This document shows positions 7,543 through 15,431 of a stretch of DNA of 26,781 bases, piece by piece. The position numbers and the translations under genes are program-made. The notes under the pieces were generated by a model. It made no database searches. It was not told the origin of the DNA and saw nothing but the letters and a program-made list of their open reading frames with translations. How positions within the stretch are numbered: the stretch's first letter is position 1; the number at the start of each line of letters is the position of its first letter. The stretch spans positions 1 to 26,781 of the forward strand of contig CAKRWZ010000019.1 in assembly GCA_934418295.1 (NCBI GenBank). Direction: 5' to 3'. This DNA comes from an uncultured Mediterraneibacter sp. (GTDB lineage Bacteria > Bacillota > Clostridia > Lachnospirales > Lachnospiraceae).

Positions 7543-7833
7543 ATGGGAATTCAGTCAATCGATGCAGAGGATGATCAGTTTGCGTATCGTTATGATACAC
7601 AGCTGTTGATCGAGAGGAGAGACGAAGATTTAGACGAGGATGATATCGCAGATTATATAACGGAACATTTTGAAGGAAACAGTCTGATCGCAGCAGGAGA
7701 TGAAGAGCTGATCAAGATCCATTTTCATACCAATGAGCCGTGGAAGATATTGGAGTATTGCAATTCAGTGGGAGAGATCTTCGATATTGTGGTAGAAGAT
7801 ATGATCCGTCAGTCCGGCGGGCTGCAGGGTTAA
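7543..7833 (+). CDS. Stand-alone domain resembling part of FakA/YloV (DAK2-family kinase)
   Basis: A 96-residue cytosolic protein. FAYRYDTQLLIE, LIAAGDEELIKIHFHTNEP and ILEYCNSVGEIFDIVVEDMIRQ match the pattern GYCTEFxIE, LVVVGDDxLVKVHVHTxxP and GxLxxIxIENMxxQ. That pattern follows the DhaL nucleotide-binding domain in FakA/YloV-type fatty acid kinases. The ATP-binding DhaL domain and the terminal domain of FakA are absent, so this is not a kinase by itself. ATG at 7543 is preferred over 7537 because AAAAGGAGG at 7526-7534 then has 8 bases of spacing. It seems to be an intact small gene with its own promoter and ribosome binding site, not a broken end. Function unknown; it may bind an acyl-phosphate-like or partner protein, which is inference only. 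Confidence 0.65.
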   Translation: MGIQSIDAEDDQFAYRYDTQLLIERRDEDLDEDDIADYITEHFEGNSLIAAGDEELIKIHFHTNEPWKILEYCNSVGEIFDIVVEDMIRQSGGLQG

Positions 7834-7931
7834 GAGTGTATTACCTCCTGTATTTATGCCTTTATGACGGAACGCACCGTATTTTCTTCCATGCCGAAAA
7901 ATCTGATATTAAATTGAAAAAGGAGTTTGAA

Positions 7932-8315
7932 ATGCGAATAGAACACATTGCCATGTATGTAAAAGAGCTGGAAGAAGTAAGAGATTTCTTTCTGAAGTAT
8001 TTTCATGCTGTATCGAATGCAGGGTATCATAATCAAACGACCGGTTTCAGATCTTATTTTCTTACCTTTGATGACGGGGCGCGGCTGGAGCTTATGCAGA
8101 AGCCGCAAATGGAGGATGCAGAGAAAATTCTGACACGGACCGGATATATCCACATTGCATTCAGCCTTGGCAGCAAGGCGGCAGTAGACGAACTGACGGA
8201 AAGACTGCGTCAGGATGGCTATGAAGTGCTCAGCGGTCCGAGAACTACAGGGGACGGCTATTATGAGAGCTGCATCATCGGAATAGAGGGGAACCAGATC
8301 GAGATCACAGAGTAA
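7932..8315 (+). CDS. VOC-family (glyoxalase/dioxygenase-fold) protein
   Basis: A 127-residue protein of the vicinal oxygen chelate fold, built from two beta-alpha-beta-beta-beta modules: IEHIAMYVKELEEVRDFFLKYF, then YIHIAFSLGSKAAVDELTER. The four metal-ligand positions of glyoxalase I-like members are all filled: His5, Glu53 (ARLELM), His74 (YIHIAF) and Glu124 (NQIEIT). A metal-dependent lyase or isomerase activity is therefore plausible, but the substrate cannot be read from the sequence. The ATG at 7932 has AAAAAGGAG at about 7917-7924. In-frame sequence upstream to 7740 overlaps the previous gene and is not part of it. Spacing of 98 bases from the preceding gene allows co-transcription. 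Confidence 0.8.
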   Translation: MRIEHIAMYVKELEEVRDFFLKYFHAVSNAGYHNQTTGFRSYFLTFDDGARLELMQKPQMEDAEKILTRTGYIHIAFSLGSKAAVDELTERLRQDGYEVLSGPRTTGDGYYESCIIGIEGNQIEITE

Positions 8316-8353
8316 AACGAGTAACGGAGTAAATTTTGAAAAGAGGAAACCCA

Positions 8354-8818
8354 ATGAAAAAGATAGGATTCGTACTGTTAAGCCTCATGTTTTTATTTGC
8401 ATTGAGCGGCTGCGGGAAAGAAGAAGCAGGGGCAGCGGATGAAGATTCCCGGGAAATGATATACGAGGCCGTTGCTTCCCCAAATGAAGAATTCGTGGAG
8501 AAGAAAGAAGATGTCGTCTACTATACGATCAAAGTTTACCGGGAGAAAAAACGCTTGAAAGTAGTTTCCGGCTCCAATTCGGCTTTCTCGAAAGACATGA
8601 GTTATGAAATAGAACTTAAAGAAGAGACCGATGCAAAGAATTTGGATGTGGAAGTGGAATGGCAGACGGCCATGGGAGATACCAACTATACGAAAGATGA
8701 TCAGCTGGCGGTGGCGGTAGTCAAGATATCGGTCGACGGAAAGGTGATCAGCGAAAGAAAAATCAGCTATATCAGCAATGCCATAGAGATCATCGGAGAC
8801 ACAGTGGGCGAAAAATAA
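8354..8818 (+). CDS. Small lipoprotein, function unknown
   Basis: A 154-residue protein with a lipoprotein signal peptide: MKKIGFVLLSLMFLFALSGC. The lipobox is LSGC, so Cys20 would be lipidated and the protein held on the outer face of the cell membrane. The mature part is highly charged and strand-rich (VVYYTIKVYREKKRLKVVSG, AVAVVKISVDGKVISERKISY). The start at ATG 8354 has AAGAGGA at 8341-8347. A TTG 18 bases earlier in frame is unlikely. It lies 38 bases after the VOC gene and may share its transcript. I do not recognise a domain family. Confidence 0.75.
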   Translation: MKKIGFVLLSLMFLFALSGCGKEEAGAADEDSREMIYEAVASPNEEFVEKKEDVVYYTIKVYREKKRLKVVSGSNSAFSKDMSYEIELKEETDAKNLDVEVEWQTAMGDTNYTKDDQLAVAVVKISVDGKVISERKISYISNAIEIIGDTVGEK

Positions 8819-8909
8819 AAAGCAAGGGAGAACAGATTGGTTGTCGGATAGTGTATAAAACATTGCATGCTATATAAAAATCATTGAAAATATACGGGAA
8901 AAAGACGAG

Positions 8910-9065
8910 ATGACAATCAAAGGCGGGTTGAAATCCGGAAGGAGAAGAACGGCGCATATCCAGGATGAGAATTTCGGTACAGAAAACATTGCGCTTCCGC
9001 TTCCAATCCTGTATGCTATGGAGGCGGATAAAAGCATTCGCAGCTTCCGCTTTAGAAGAGATTGA
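8910..9065 (+). CDS. Doubtful 51-residue ORF in the gap before the GpsA-like gene
   Basis: The 8819-9084 gap has one open frame, ATG at 8910 to TGA at 9065, encoding MTIKGGLKSGRRRTAH, then ALPLPILYAMEADKSIRSF. There is no good ribosome binding site (only GGGAAAAAGACGAG upstream), it matches no family I know, and it could be chance or the relic of a lost gene. Nothing else in the gap is recognisable. Confidence 0.2.
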   Translation: MTIKGGLKSGRRRTAHIQDENFGTENIALPLPILYAMEADKSIRSFRFRRD

Positions 9066-9084
9066 GAAAGAAAAGGATGACTAG

Positions 9085-10044
9085 ATGAAAATTACAGTAA
9101 TAGGATGTGGAAGATGGGGATCTTTGATCACCTGGTATTTGGACAGGATCGGAAATGAAGTGACGTTGTACGGAAGAGAGACGTCGGTGCATATGCAGCG
9201 TTTTTTGAAGGAACGGAAAAATGATCTGCTCTGTCTGCCGGACAGCATCGCACTTTCGACGGATCTGCATTGTGTGAAGGATGCGGAAGCCATCGTGATC
9301 TCAGTCAACGCACAGGGACTTGCCGGCCTGATGCAGGAACTGGAACCCTTTGCTTTGCATGGGAAAACGATGATTTTGTGTATGAAAGGAATCGAGATCG
9401 GAACCGGAAAGCGGTTATCCGAGATCGCAGAAGAGCATCTGGATGAGAGCAACACGACAGCGGTCTGGCTGGGACCGGGACATGTGCAGGAGTTTTATCG
9501 TGGGATCCCAAACTGTATGGTGATCGACAGTAAAAATGAAGCCGTAAAACGCAGGCTTGCGGACGCATTTTCCAGTGATCTGATCCGCTTCTATTACGGA
9601 GAAGACTTGATCGGAAATGAGATCGGTGCAGCCGCCAAAAATGTGATCGGAATCGCAGCAGGTATGTTGGACGGGATCGGGCTTTCTACCCTGAAGGGTG
9701 CTTTGATGTCGAGAGGAACCCGGGAGATCGCACGCCTGATCAAAGCAATGGGAGGAAACGAATTATCGGCTTACGGACTGTGCCATCTGGGTGATTATGA
9801 AGCTACTGTTTTTTCGGAATTTTCCCACAACCGAAAATTTGGAGAGCAGTTTGTAAAGGGCGAAAACTTTGATCAGCTTGCAGAAGGGTATTATACCGTA
9901 CGGGCACTGATGGAGCTGAAAGACAAATATCAGGTGGATTTACCGATCTGTGAAGCGGTGTACGATATTTTGTATGCGTCTGCGGATGTGAAAGAGGTGC
10001 TGGATTCGCTGTTTAAACGTTCCGTAAAAAATGAATTAAATTGA
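9085..10044 (+). CDS. NAD(P)-dependent glycerol-3-phosphate dehydrogenase-like protein (divergent GpsA)
   Basis: A 319-residue cytosolic oxidoreductase. Residues 7-12 (GCGRWG) form the Rossmann dinucleotide loop, CMKGIE (99-104) corresponds to the TKGI segment, and AAAKNVIGIAAG (182-193) carries the conserved lysine (K185) used in catalysis by GpsA. SHNRKFGE (247-254) matches the S-x-NRxFG phosphate-binding segment. The family makes sn-glycerol 3-phosphate from dihydroxyacetone phosphate for phospholipids. Two blocks differ from typical GpsA: GPGHVQEFYRGIPN where GPSFAxE is usual, and LGDYEATVFSEF where GDLxxTC is usual. It may therefore be a paralogue with another substrate. The ATG has AAAGGATG about 8 bases upstream. 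The following ddh gene has its own promoter. Confidence 0.8.
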   Translation: MKITVIGCGRWGSLITWYLDRIGNEVTLYGRETSVHMQRFLKERKNDLLCLPDSIALSTDLHCVKDAEAIVISVNAQGLAGLMQELEPFALHGKTMILCMKGIEIGTGKRLSEIAEEHLDESNTTAVWLGPGHVQEFYRGIPNCMVIDSKNEAVKRRLADAFSSDLIRFYYGEDLIGNEIGAAAKNVIGIAAGMLDGIGLSTLKGALMSRGTREIARLIKAMGGNELSAYGLCHLGDYEATVFSEFSHNRKFGEQFVKGENFDQLAEGYYTVRALMELKDKYQVDLPICEAVYDILYASADVKEVLDSLFKRSVKNELN

Positions 10045-10049
10045 ATCCG

Positions 10050-10079
10050 TTGACAGGGAAGTTGCCGAAAGAGTAAAAT
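10050..10079 (+). promoter_or_regulatory. Promoter of the meso-DAP dehydrogenase gene
   Basis: A perfect TTGACA (10050-10055), an 18-base spacer, and TAAAAT (10074-10079). It starts six bases after the stop of the GpsA-like gene, so ddh can be transcribed independently. Confidence 0.7.
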
Positions 10080-10140
10080 GGCGTTTGAGTAATGAAGAAA
10101 TTCAAAAACTCGGGCAGTGAAAAGAAAAGGAGAAACGAGA

Positions 10141-11121
10141 ATGAAAATCGGCATTTTAGGATATGGAAACTTAGGAAGAGGCGTAGAATGCGCAATCAAG
10201 CAGAATCCGGACATGGAACTGGCAGCAGTGTTCACACGGAGAGATCCGGAGACAGTATCCATTTTGACAAAAGACGCTGCGGTTTGTTCTGTGGCAGATG
10301 TAGAGCTGTGGAAGGATAAAATCGATGTGATGATCCTTTGCGGAGGAAGCGCTACGGATCTGCCGGAGCAGACACCGAAATATGCAGAGATGTTCAATGT
10401 AATAGACAGCTTTGATACGCATGCAAAAATTCCGGAGCATTTTGCAAAGGTAGACGAGGCTGCGAAGAAAAACGGACATGTAGGAATCATTTCCGTAGGC
10501 TGGGATCCGGGTATGTTTTCTCTGAATCGGATGTATGCAAATGCGATTCTTCCGGAAGGACAGGATTATACATTCTGGGGAAAAGGAGTCAGCCAGGGAC
10601 ATTCTGACGCAATCCGCCGGGTAGAAGGTGTAAAAGATGCAAAACAGTATACCATTCCGGTGGAAAGTGCTCTGGAAGCGGTGCGTAACGGAGAAAATCC
10701 GGAACTTACGACCAGACAGAAACATACAAGAGAGTGCTTTGTCGTACTGGAGGAAGGTGCAGATCCGGTAAAAGTAGAAGAAACCATCAAAACGATGCCG
10801 AATTATTTCGCAGACTATGATACGACAGTACACTTTATCAGCGAAGAAGAGCTGAAAGCAAATCACAGCGGGATCCCGCACGGCGGTTTTGTGATCCGTT
10901 CCGGAAAAACAGGATGGGGGCAGGAAAACAGCCATGTAATCGAATATAGTCTGAAGTTGGATTCCAATCCGGAGTTTACCTCCTGTGTGCTGGCAGCTTA
11001 TGCAAGAGCAGCGTTCCGCCTGAACCAGGAAGGGCAGAGCGGCTGTAAGACGGTATTCGATATTGCACCGGCATATCTGAGCGCAAAAGACGGAGCAGAG
11101 CTGCGGAAAACACTTCTGTAA
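10141..11121 (+). CDS. ddh: meso-diaminopimelate D-dehydrogenase
   Basis: A 326-residue enzyme, the usual length. It reversibly aminates L-2-amino-6-oxopimelate to meso-diaminopimelate with NADPH, a one-step route to the lysine and peptidoglycan precursor. GYGNLGRG (7-14) is the nucleotide-binding loop. Family signatures in order are GGSATDLPEQ (68-77), IDSFDTHAKIPEH (88-100), GWDPGMFSLNR (120-130), GVSQGHSDAIRR (149-160) and HGGFVIRSGKTG. ATG 10141 has AAAAGGAG at about 10126-10132; frames starting upstream run through the promoter and are not used. Two hairpin terminators follow. The enzyme is found in only some Firmicutes and often coexists with the aminotransferase or acetylase DAP pathways. 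Confidence 0.92.
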   Translation: MKIGILGYGNLGRGVECAIKQNPDMELAAVFTRRDPETVSILTKDAAVCSVADVELWKDKIDVMILCGGSATDLPEQTPKYAEMFNVIDSFDTHAKIPEHFAKVDEAAKKNGHVGIISVGWDPGMFSLNRMYANAILPEGQDYTFWGKGVSQGHSDAIRRVEGVKDAKQYTIPVESALEAVRNGENPELTTRQKHTRECFVVLEEGADPVKVEETIKTMPNYFADYDTTVHFISEEELKANHSGIPHGGFVIRSGKTGWGQENSHVIEYSLKLDSNPEFTSCVLAAYARAAFRLNQEGQSGCKTVFDIAPAYLSAKDGAELRKTLL

Positions 11122-11227
11122 TCTTTGAAGAGAATAATCAGAAAAAAGGTAAAGAAGCCATTGAGATGAAGCTTACGGAAAATTAAAATAAAAGCGAAAA
11201 TCAGGATGAAGAAGAATCGCATGCTAA

Positions 11228-11263
11228 GCGGGCAGCCGGCATAAAAGTCAGCTGCCTGCTTTT
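11228..11263 (+). terminator. Terminator after ddh
   Basis: Arms GCGGGCAGC (11228-11236) and GCTGCCTGC (11251-11259), one G-U pair, are followed by TTTT. It lies 106 bases after ddh; the intervening sequence is A-rich without a gene. Confidence 0.65.
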
Positions 11264-11283
11264 CGTGTTGTCAAGCATACGAC

Positions 11284-11307
11284 AAAAAGATCCGGTGGAT
11301 CTTTTTT
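11284..11307 (+). terminator. Second, perfect terminator hairpin
   Basis: AAAAAGATCC and GGATCTTTTT pair over 10 bases around a 3-base loop, with T-runs on both strands. It can act in either direction and insulates the next gene. Confidence 0.75.
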
Positions 11308-11396
11308 AGTCTGTCACAGATATGTGGGGGTATTTATCATAAAGCGGATTTACCGAGAAAGCAGTGACGATTTTTGAGGAAATATTCTGAAAATCA

Positions 11397-11405
11397 TGCT
11401 ATGAT
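11397..11405 (+). promoter_or_regulatory. Extended -10 element before the MBL-fold gene
   Basis: TGCTATGAT, 65 bases upstream of the GTG start. TTGAGG lies 20 bases before the -10, further than ideal. Confidence 0.45.
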
Positions 11406-11470
11406 GGTGATGGAAACAAAACGAAGAACAGGGGTATTTGATTCCATAACAAATAGGAGGGAAAGCAGGA

Positions 11471-12199
11471 GTGAAAGTAACTTATATCGGACACAGTGGA
11501 TTTTTGCTGGAGACAGAGGAAATAAATTTCTTGTTTGATTATTATGAAGGAGAAATCCCGATCCTGGAAAAAGAAAAGCCGTTGGTCGTGTTTGTCAGCC
11601 ACTCCCATCATGACCATTATAATCCGGAAATTTTTGCATTGCTGGCAGTTTATCAAAATATCAAGTTTATCCTGTCGGATGACGTGACGATCGATTACGG
11701 AAAACTGTGGCAGCTGATACAGCATAAAGAGAAGAAAAGCTATTTTACATTGCTGGGACCGGGCGGAAGTCATATCGTATCGATACCGGGTGCGGAGGAT
11801 ATGAAAGTGACCGCTTTGAAATCCACGGATGAAGGGGTAGCCTTTTTGGCAGAATACAAAGGCAGGACGATTTACCATGCAGGTGATCTGAATCTGTGGC
11901 TCTGGGAAGAGGAGTCTGAGGAATACCGGCAGGAAATGCAGAAGGAATACGAGAAAGCCATGGAAGTGCTGGAAGGCAGAAAGATTGATGCAGCCTTTAT
12001 CCCGCTGGATCCGCGGCTGGAAAAGACGGCATATCGTGGTATGGAGTACTATCTGGAGCACACAGACAGCGACTGGGTATTTCCGATGCATTTTTGGGAA
12101 GATTACGGCATCATAGACCGATTCCTGGAAAAGCATCCGGAGTATGACGGGATCGTGCAAAGGATCCAAAAACCGGGAGAGACCTTTGAAAAGGAATAA
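11471..12199 (+). CDS. MBL-fold metal-dependent hydrolase (UlaG-like)
   Basis: A 242-residue cytosolic metallo-beta-lactamase-fold protein. The metal-binding motif HSHHDH gives His44, His46, Asp48 and His49. YHAGDLN supplies the bridging Asp139, and PMHFW (His207) the last ligand, so a two-metal site looks complete. The N-terminus KVTYIGHSGFLLET is typical of the family group that includes UlaG and related small hydrolases. The substrate cannot be read from the sequence. The start is GTG, supported by GGAGGG at 11456-11461 and by the conserved first strand beginning right there. It is the first gene of a likely run of same-strand genes (VOC, HAD, ABC exporter). Confidence 0.82.
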   Translation: MKVTYIGHSGFLLETEEINFLFDYYEGEIPILEKEKPLVVFVSHSHHDHYNPEIFALLAVYQNIKFILSDDVTIDYGKLWQLIQHKEKKSYFTLLGPGGSHIVSIPGAEDMKVTALKSTDEGVAFLAEYKGRTIYHAGDLNLWLWEEESEEYRQEMQKEYEKAMEVLEGRKIDAAFIPLDPRLEKTAYRGMEYYLEHTDSDWVFPMHFWEDYGIIDRFLEKHPEYDGIVQRIQKPGETFEKE

Positions 12200-12255
12200 T
12201 AAAAGTAAAACGTGAAAAAACAATAAATTTAAGAAATGAAGAGGAGAAAGCAGTC

Positions 12256-12630
12256 ATGCAGTTTAAAATGGTACATGAAAATTATAATGTATTTGATCTG
12301 CAGAAATCTCTGAGCTTTTACAAAGAAGCACTGGGGCTTACAGAGGTTCGCAGAAAAGAAGCAGAAGACGGAAGCTATATCATCGTCTACGTGGGAAATG
12401 AAACGACAGATTTCGTATTGGAGCTGACCTGGATGAAAGAAATGGATCGGCCATACAATCTGGGAGATTGTGAATTCCATCTGGCTTTTGAGACGGAAGA
12501 CTTTGACAGTGCCTATGCAAAGCACAAAGAGATGGGATGCATTTGTTATGAGAATCCGTCTATGGGTGTTTATTTTATCGAAGACCCGGACGGCTACTGG
12601 CTGGAGATCGTGCGCAAAAAGGAAAGATAA
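12256..12630 (+). CDS. VOC-family protein, lactoylglutathione lyase-like
   Basis: A 124-residue protein with the glyoxalase I layout: MVHENYNVFDLQKSLSFYKEALGL (first module), then EFHLAFETEDFDSAYAKHKE (second), ending in DPDGYWLEIV. The metal ligands His7, Glu56, His75 and Glu117 are all present, as in GloA-type enzymes that convert the hemithioacetal of methylglyoxal. Clostridia generally lack glutathione, so the natural thiol or substrate is uncertain. ATG has GAAGAGGAGAAAG about 8 bases upstream. It lies 56 bases after the MBL-fold gene and 38 before the HAD gene, so co-transcription is likely. Confidence 0.83.
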   Translation: MQFKMVHENYNVFDLQKSLSFYKEALGLTEVRRKEAEDGSYIIVYVGNETTDFVLELTWMKEMDRPYNLGDCEFHLAFETEDFDSAYAKHKEMGCICYENPSMGVYFIEDPDGYWLEIVRKKER

Positions 12631-12668
12631 AAAAGAACAGACAAAGCATGTAAGAAAGAGAAAATGAA

Positions 12669-13439
12669 ATGATAAAAGCAATTTTTTTGGATGTGGACGG
12701 TACTTTAATGTCCCACAATCTGGGTGGTGTGCCGAAAAGTACAATAGAAGCATTGCAGCAGGCAAGGGAAAAGGGCGTAAAGATTTTTATAGCTACCGGC
12801 AGACAGATGACGGAGCTGGAGAATCTGCCGCTGTGGGAATCTTCCTATGACGGTTATGTGACCCTGAACGGACAGATCTGCCTGGATAAAAAAAAGCAGG
12901 TATTTTATGAAGAGCTGATGAATGCGGAGGATGCCAAGGCGACGGTTGCATTGTTTAATTCCCATGAAGTTCCGATGATGATGGTGGAAAAAGAACGGAA
13001 TTACGTGAATTTTATCAACGATCTGGTGGTGCAGACCCAGAAAGCTATTTCCTCTCCGCTGCCGCCGGTGGGCGAGTATGAAGGCGGTGAGATTTTCCAG
13101 TTCATTCTTTATGCAGATGCAGAAAAGCGGAAAGAAATTGAAGAGAAACTGCCGGGCTGCCGGGCGGTCAGCTGGAATCCCTATGCGGCGGACGTGATCC
13201 CGAAAGAGGGAGATAAAACCGTCGGTATCCAGAAAATGATGGAGCTGTTCCGGCTGTCCCGGGAAGAGATCATAGCTTTCGGCGATGCGGAAAACGATAT
13301 TGACATGCTGAAGTTCGCAGGGATCGGTGTTGCCATGGGAAATGCCTTTTCGATCTTGAAGGAACAGGCAGATTACGTGACGGATCATATAGATAAAGAC
13401 GGAATCTGGAATGCACTGAAGCATTTTCAGGTGATTTGA
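12669..13439 (+). CDS. Cof-type HAD-IIB phosphatase
   Basis: A 256-residue cytosolic phosphatase. DVDGT (residues 8-12) carries the nucleophile Asp8 and the acid/base Asp10. IATGR is motif II, Lys183 (EGDKTVGI) is motif III, and FGDAENDIDML (204-214) is motif IV, with Asp206 and Asp210 for Mg2+. The long cap between motifs II and III is the IIB type found in Cof/YbiV-like enzymes that hydrolyse sugar phosphates and related small molecules. All catalytic residues are present. The specific substrate is unknown. The start codon follows AAGAGAAAATGAA, a modest ribosome binding site. Confidence 0.87.
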   Translation: MIKAIFLDVDGTLMSHNLGGVPKSTIEALQQAREKGVKIFIATGRQMTELENLPLWESSYDGYVTLNGQICLDKKKQVFYEELMNAEDAKATVALFNSHEVPMMMVEKERNYVNFINDLVVQTQKAISSPLPPVGEYEGGEIFQFILYADAEKRKEIEEKLPGCRAVSWNPYAADVIPKEGDKTVGIQKMMELFRLSREEIIAFGDAENDIDMLKFAGIGVAMGNAFSILKEQADYVTDHIDKDGIWNALKHFQVI

Positions 13440-13498
13440 GCAAAGCAAGTCTGATGTTTATCAGGGTGTGAAGTCGCAGTATTGCAGAAAGGGACAAG

Positions 13499-14419
13499 AT
13501 GAAACCGATAATTGAGATCAGTCATTTAAACAAACGCTTTGGAGAGGTGCAGGCAGTAAAAGATCTGAGTTTTCGCGTGGGCGAAGGAGAACTGTTTGCT
13601 TTTCTTGGGATCAACGGCGCGGGAAAATCTACCACGATCAATATGCTTTGCGGTCAGCTGATGCCGGACGACGGAGAGATCCGGATCGACGGGAAAAGCC
13701 TTCAGGAGGATCCGGACGGTATGAAAAGAAAGTTGGGGATCGTGTTTCAGAATTCCGTGCTGGATAAAGCGTTGTCTGTGCGGGATAACCTGGAGAGCAG
13801 GGCGGCGCTTTACGGGATCTCGGGAAAAGCCTTTCAGGGGCGCCTGGAGGAACTGGCAGAGCATCTGGATTTTCAGGATCTGCTGAAGCGCACCGTGGGA
13901 AAACTCTCCGGCGGACAGAGGCGGCGGATCGATATTGCCAGGGCGCTGATCCACAGTCCTCAGATTTTAATCTTGGATGAACCGACGACGGGCTTAGATC
14001 CGCAGACGCGGAAAACGCTGTGGAACGTGGTGGAAGATCTGCGGAAGAATGAAAAGATGACGGTGTTTCTGACGACTCACTATATGGAAGAAGCAGCGGG
14101 AGCAGGCTATGTGGTAATCATCGATAAAGGCAGCATTGCGGCAGAGGGAACTCCGTTGGAGTTGAAAAATACATACAGCGGAGATTTTGTAACAATCTAT
14201 GGTGCAAAAGAAACAGAAATCCAAAAGCTGGAAATACCTTATGAGAAAGATAAGGAGCAGGATCTGTTCCGGTTGTTTGTGCCGAATACAGCCAGGGCAA
14301 CGGAGCTGATCCTGAAACATCCGGAGGTTTTTCGGGATTATGAGATCGCAAAGGGAAAGATGGACGATGTGTTCCTGGCGGTGACCGGGAAAAAACTGAC
14401 GGGAGGTGACCAGGCATGA
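13499..14419 (+). CDS. ABC transporter ATP-binding protein (DrrA/ABC-2 type)
   Basis: A 306-residue ATPase of an exporter. Walker A is GINGAGKST (37-45), the Q-loop is FQN (83-85), the signature is LSGGQ (136-140), Walker B is ILILDE (156-161), and the switch is His194 (TTHYMEEA). The C-terminal 80 residues resemble the extension seen in DrrA/NatA-like subunits (MDDVFLAVTGK). Its last four bases overlap the start of the permease gene (ATGA), so the two are translationally coupled. The pair would form a homodimer-plus-homodimer exporter for a drug, lipid-linked or antimicrobial compound. No resistance or bacteriocin gene lies beside it to name the cargo. Confidence 0.9.
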   Translation: MKPIIEISHLNKRFGEVQAVKDLSFRVGEGELFAFLGINGAGKSTTINMLCGQLMPDDGEIRIDGKSLQEDPDGMKRKLGIVFQNSVLDKALSVRDNLESRAALYGISGKAFQGRLEELAEHLDFQDLLKRTVGKLSGGQRRRIDIARALIHSPQILILDEPTTGLDPQTRKTLWNVVEDLRKNEKMTVFLTTHYMEEAAGAGYVVIIDKGSIAAEGTPLELKNTYSGDFVTIYGAKETEIQKLEIPYEKDKEQDLFRLFVPNTARATELILKHPEVFRDYEIAKGKMDDVFLAVTGKKLTGGDQA

Positions 14420-15315
14420 AAGAGTTAAAAGCACTGGTAAAGCGGAATCAAAAGCTGTTTTTTAAAGATAAGGGAATGTTTTTTACTTCTTTGATCACGC
14501 CTTTGATCTTGCTGGTCCTTTATGCAACTTTTCTTGGAAAGATTTACCGTGACAGCTTTGCGTCTGCGGTGCCTGAGCAGCTGCATATCGCAAAAGATCT
14601 GATCAATGGCTGCGCAGGCGGACAGCTGGTGGCGTCGCTTCTGGCTGTGAGCTGTGTGACGGTGGCATTTTGCTCCAACATGCTGATGGTGCAGGATAAG
14701 GTAAGTGGAAGTATCATGGATCTGACCGTTTCACCGGTGAAAAAATCCGTTTTAGCGGGAAGTTATTATCTGGCTTCTTTGAGCGTGACACTGATCATCT
14801 GCTACGTGACGACCGGGGTGAGCATGATCTATCTGGCAGTGACCGGCTGGTATTTGTCGGCTGCAGACATCCTTTTTGTGATCTTAGACGTGTTCCTTCT
14901 GGTCATGTTTGGAACGGCACTGTCTTCGGTGATCAATTTCTTTTTAAATTCCCAGGGGCAGATCTCGGCAGTGGGAACCATCGTAAGCGCAGGCTACGGG
15001 TTTATTTGCGGTGCCTATATGCCGCTTTCCCAGTTTTCGGAAGGACTTCAAAAGGTCTTGTATTTCCTGCCCGGTACCTACGGTACTTCGCTGCTTCGGA
15101 ATCATCTGATGAGAGGCGGATTTGCTGCCATGGAAGAGGCAGGGATCCCGTCGGCGCTCGTAAACGAAGTGAAAAAATCAGTGGATTGCAATATTGAATT
15201 TTTGGGCCGGACGGTGACGATTCCCGTGATGTATCTGATCCTGGCAGGGGCGGTTCTTTTGCTGCTGGGGATCTATATTTTGCTGAACAAGTACAAAAAA
15301 GCGAGAAAGAAGTAA
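14416..15315 (+). CDS. ABC-2 type transporter permease
   Basis: A 299-residue membrane protein, partner of the ATPase it overlaps. After a short cytosolic N-terminus there are about six membrane segments (roughly residues 24-42, 69-89, 110-135, 145-170, 175-200 and 270-290). The late loop AGYGFICGAYMPLSQFSEGLQKVLYFLPGTY is typical of ABC-2 permeases, which have a conserved G-x-xPL/MP segment before the last helix. The C-terminus is lysine-rich and cytosolic. The start is ATG at 14416 with GGGAGGTGACC just upstream, inside the ATPase gene. Cargo unknown. Confidence 0.88.
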   Translation: MKELKALVKRNQKLFFKDKGMFFTSLITPLILLVLYATFLGKIYRDSFASAVPEQLHIAKDLINGCAGGQLVASLLAVSCVTVAFCSNMLMVQDKVSGSIMDLTVSPVKKSVLAGSYYLASLSVTLIICYVTTGVSMIYLAVTGWYLSAADILFVILDVFLLVMFGTALSSVINFFLNSQGQISAVGTIVSAGYGFICGAYMPLSQFSEGLQKVLYFLPGTYGTSLLRNHLMRGGFAAMEEAGIPSALVNEVKKSVDCNIEFLGRTVTIPVMYLILAGAVLLLLGIYILLNKYKKARKK

Positions 15316-15349
15316 ACGAAAAAAGTATACGAAATGCCGAGTAACTAAG

Positions 15350-15398
15350 AAAGGGTATCCCCTTTCATCCGGGTGGATGATCGGGGGATACCCTTTTT
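15350..15398 (+). terminator. Large terminator between convergent genes
   Basis: AAGGGTATCCCC (15351-15362) pairs with GGGGATACCCTT (15384-15395), with an inner CATCC/GGATG stem and a T-run on the plus strand. It ends the ABC operon. On the other strand it is followed by TTTCTT, so it can also serve the acyltransferase gene. Confidence 0.85.
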
Positions 15399-15431
15399 AT
15401 ATGCCGCTAAACATACATATGTGCGGCTAAT

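Noticed and set aside
8336..8353. TTG start extending the lipoprotein by six residues
   Set aside because: It would put extra residues before a standard signal peptide, and the ribosome binding site matches ATG 8354.
9930..10490. Long minus-strand ORF of 186 codons across the end of the GpsA-like gene and the start of ddh
   Set aside because: It is antisense to two well-supported genes, has no ribosome binding site, and its translation has no family features.
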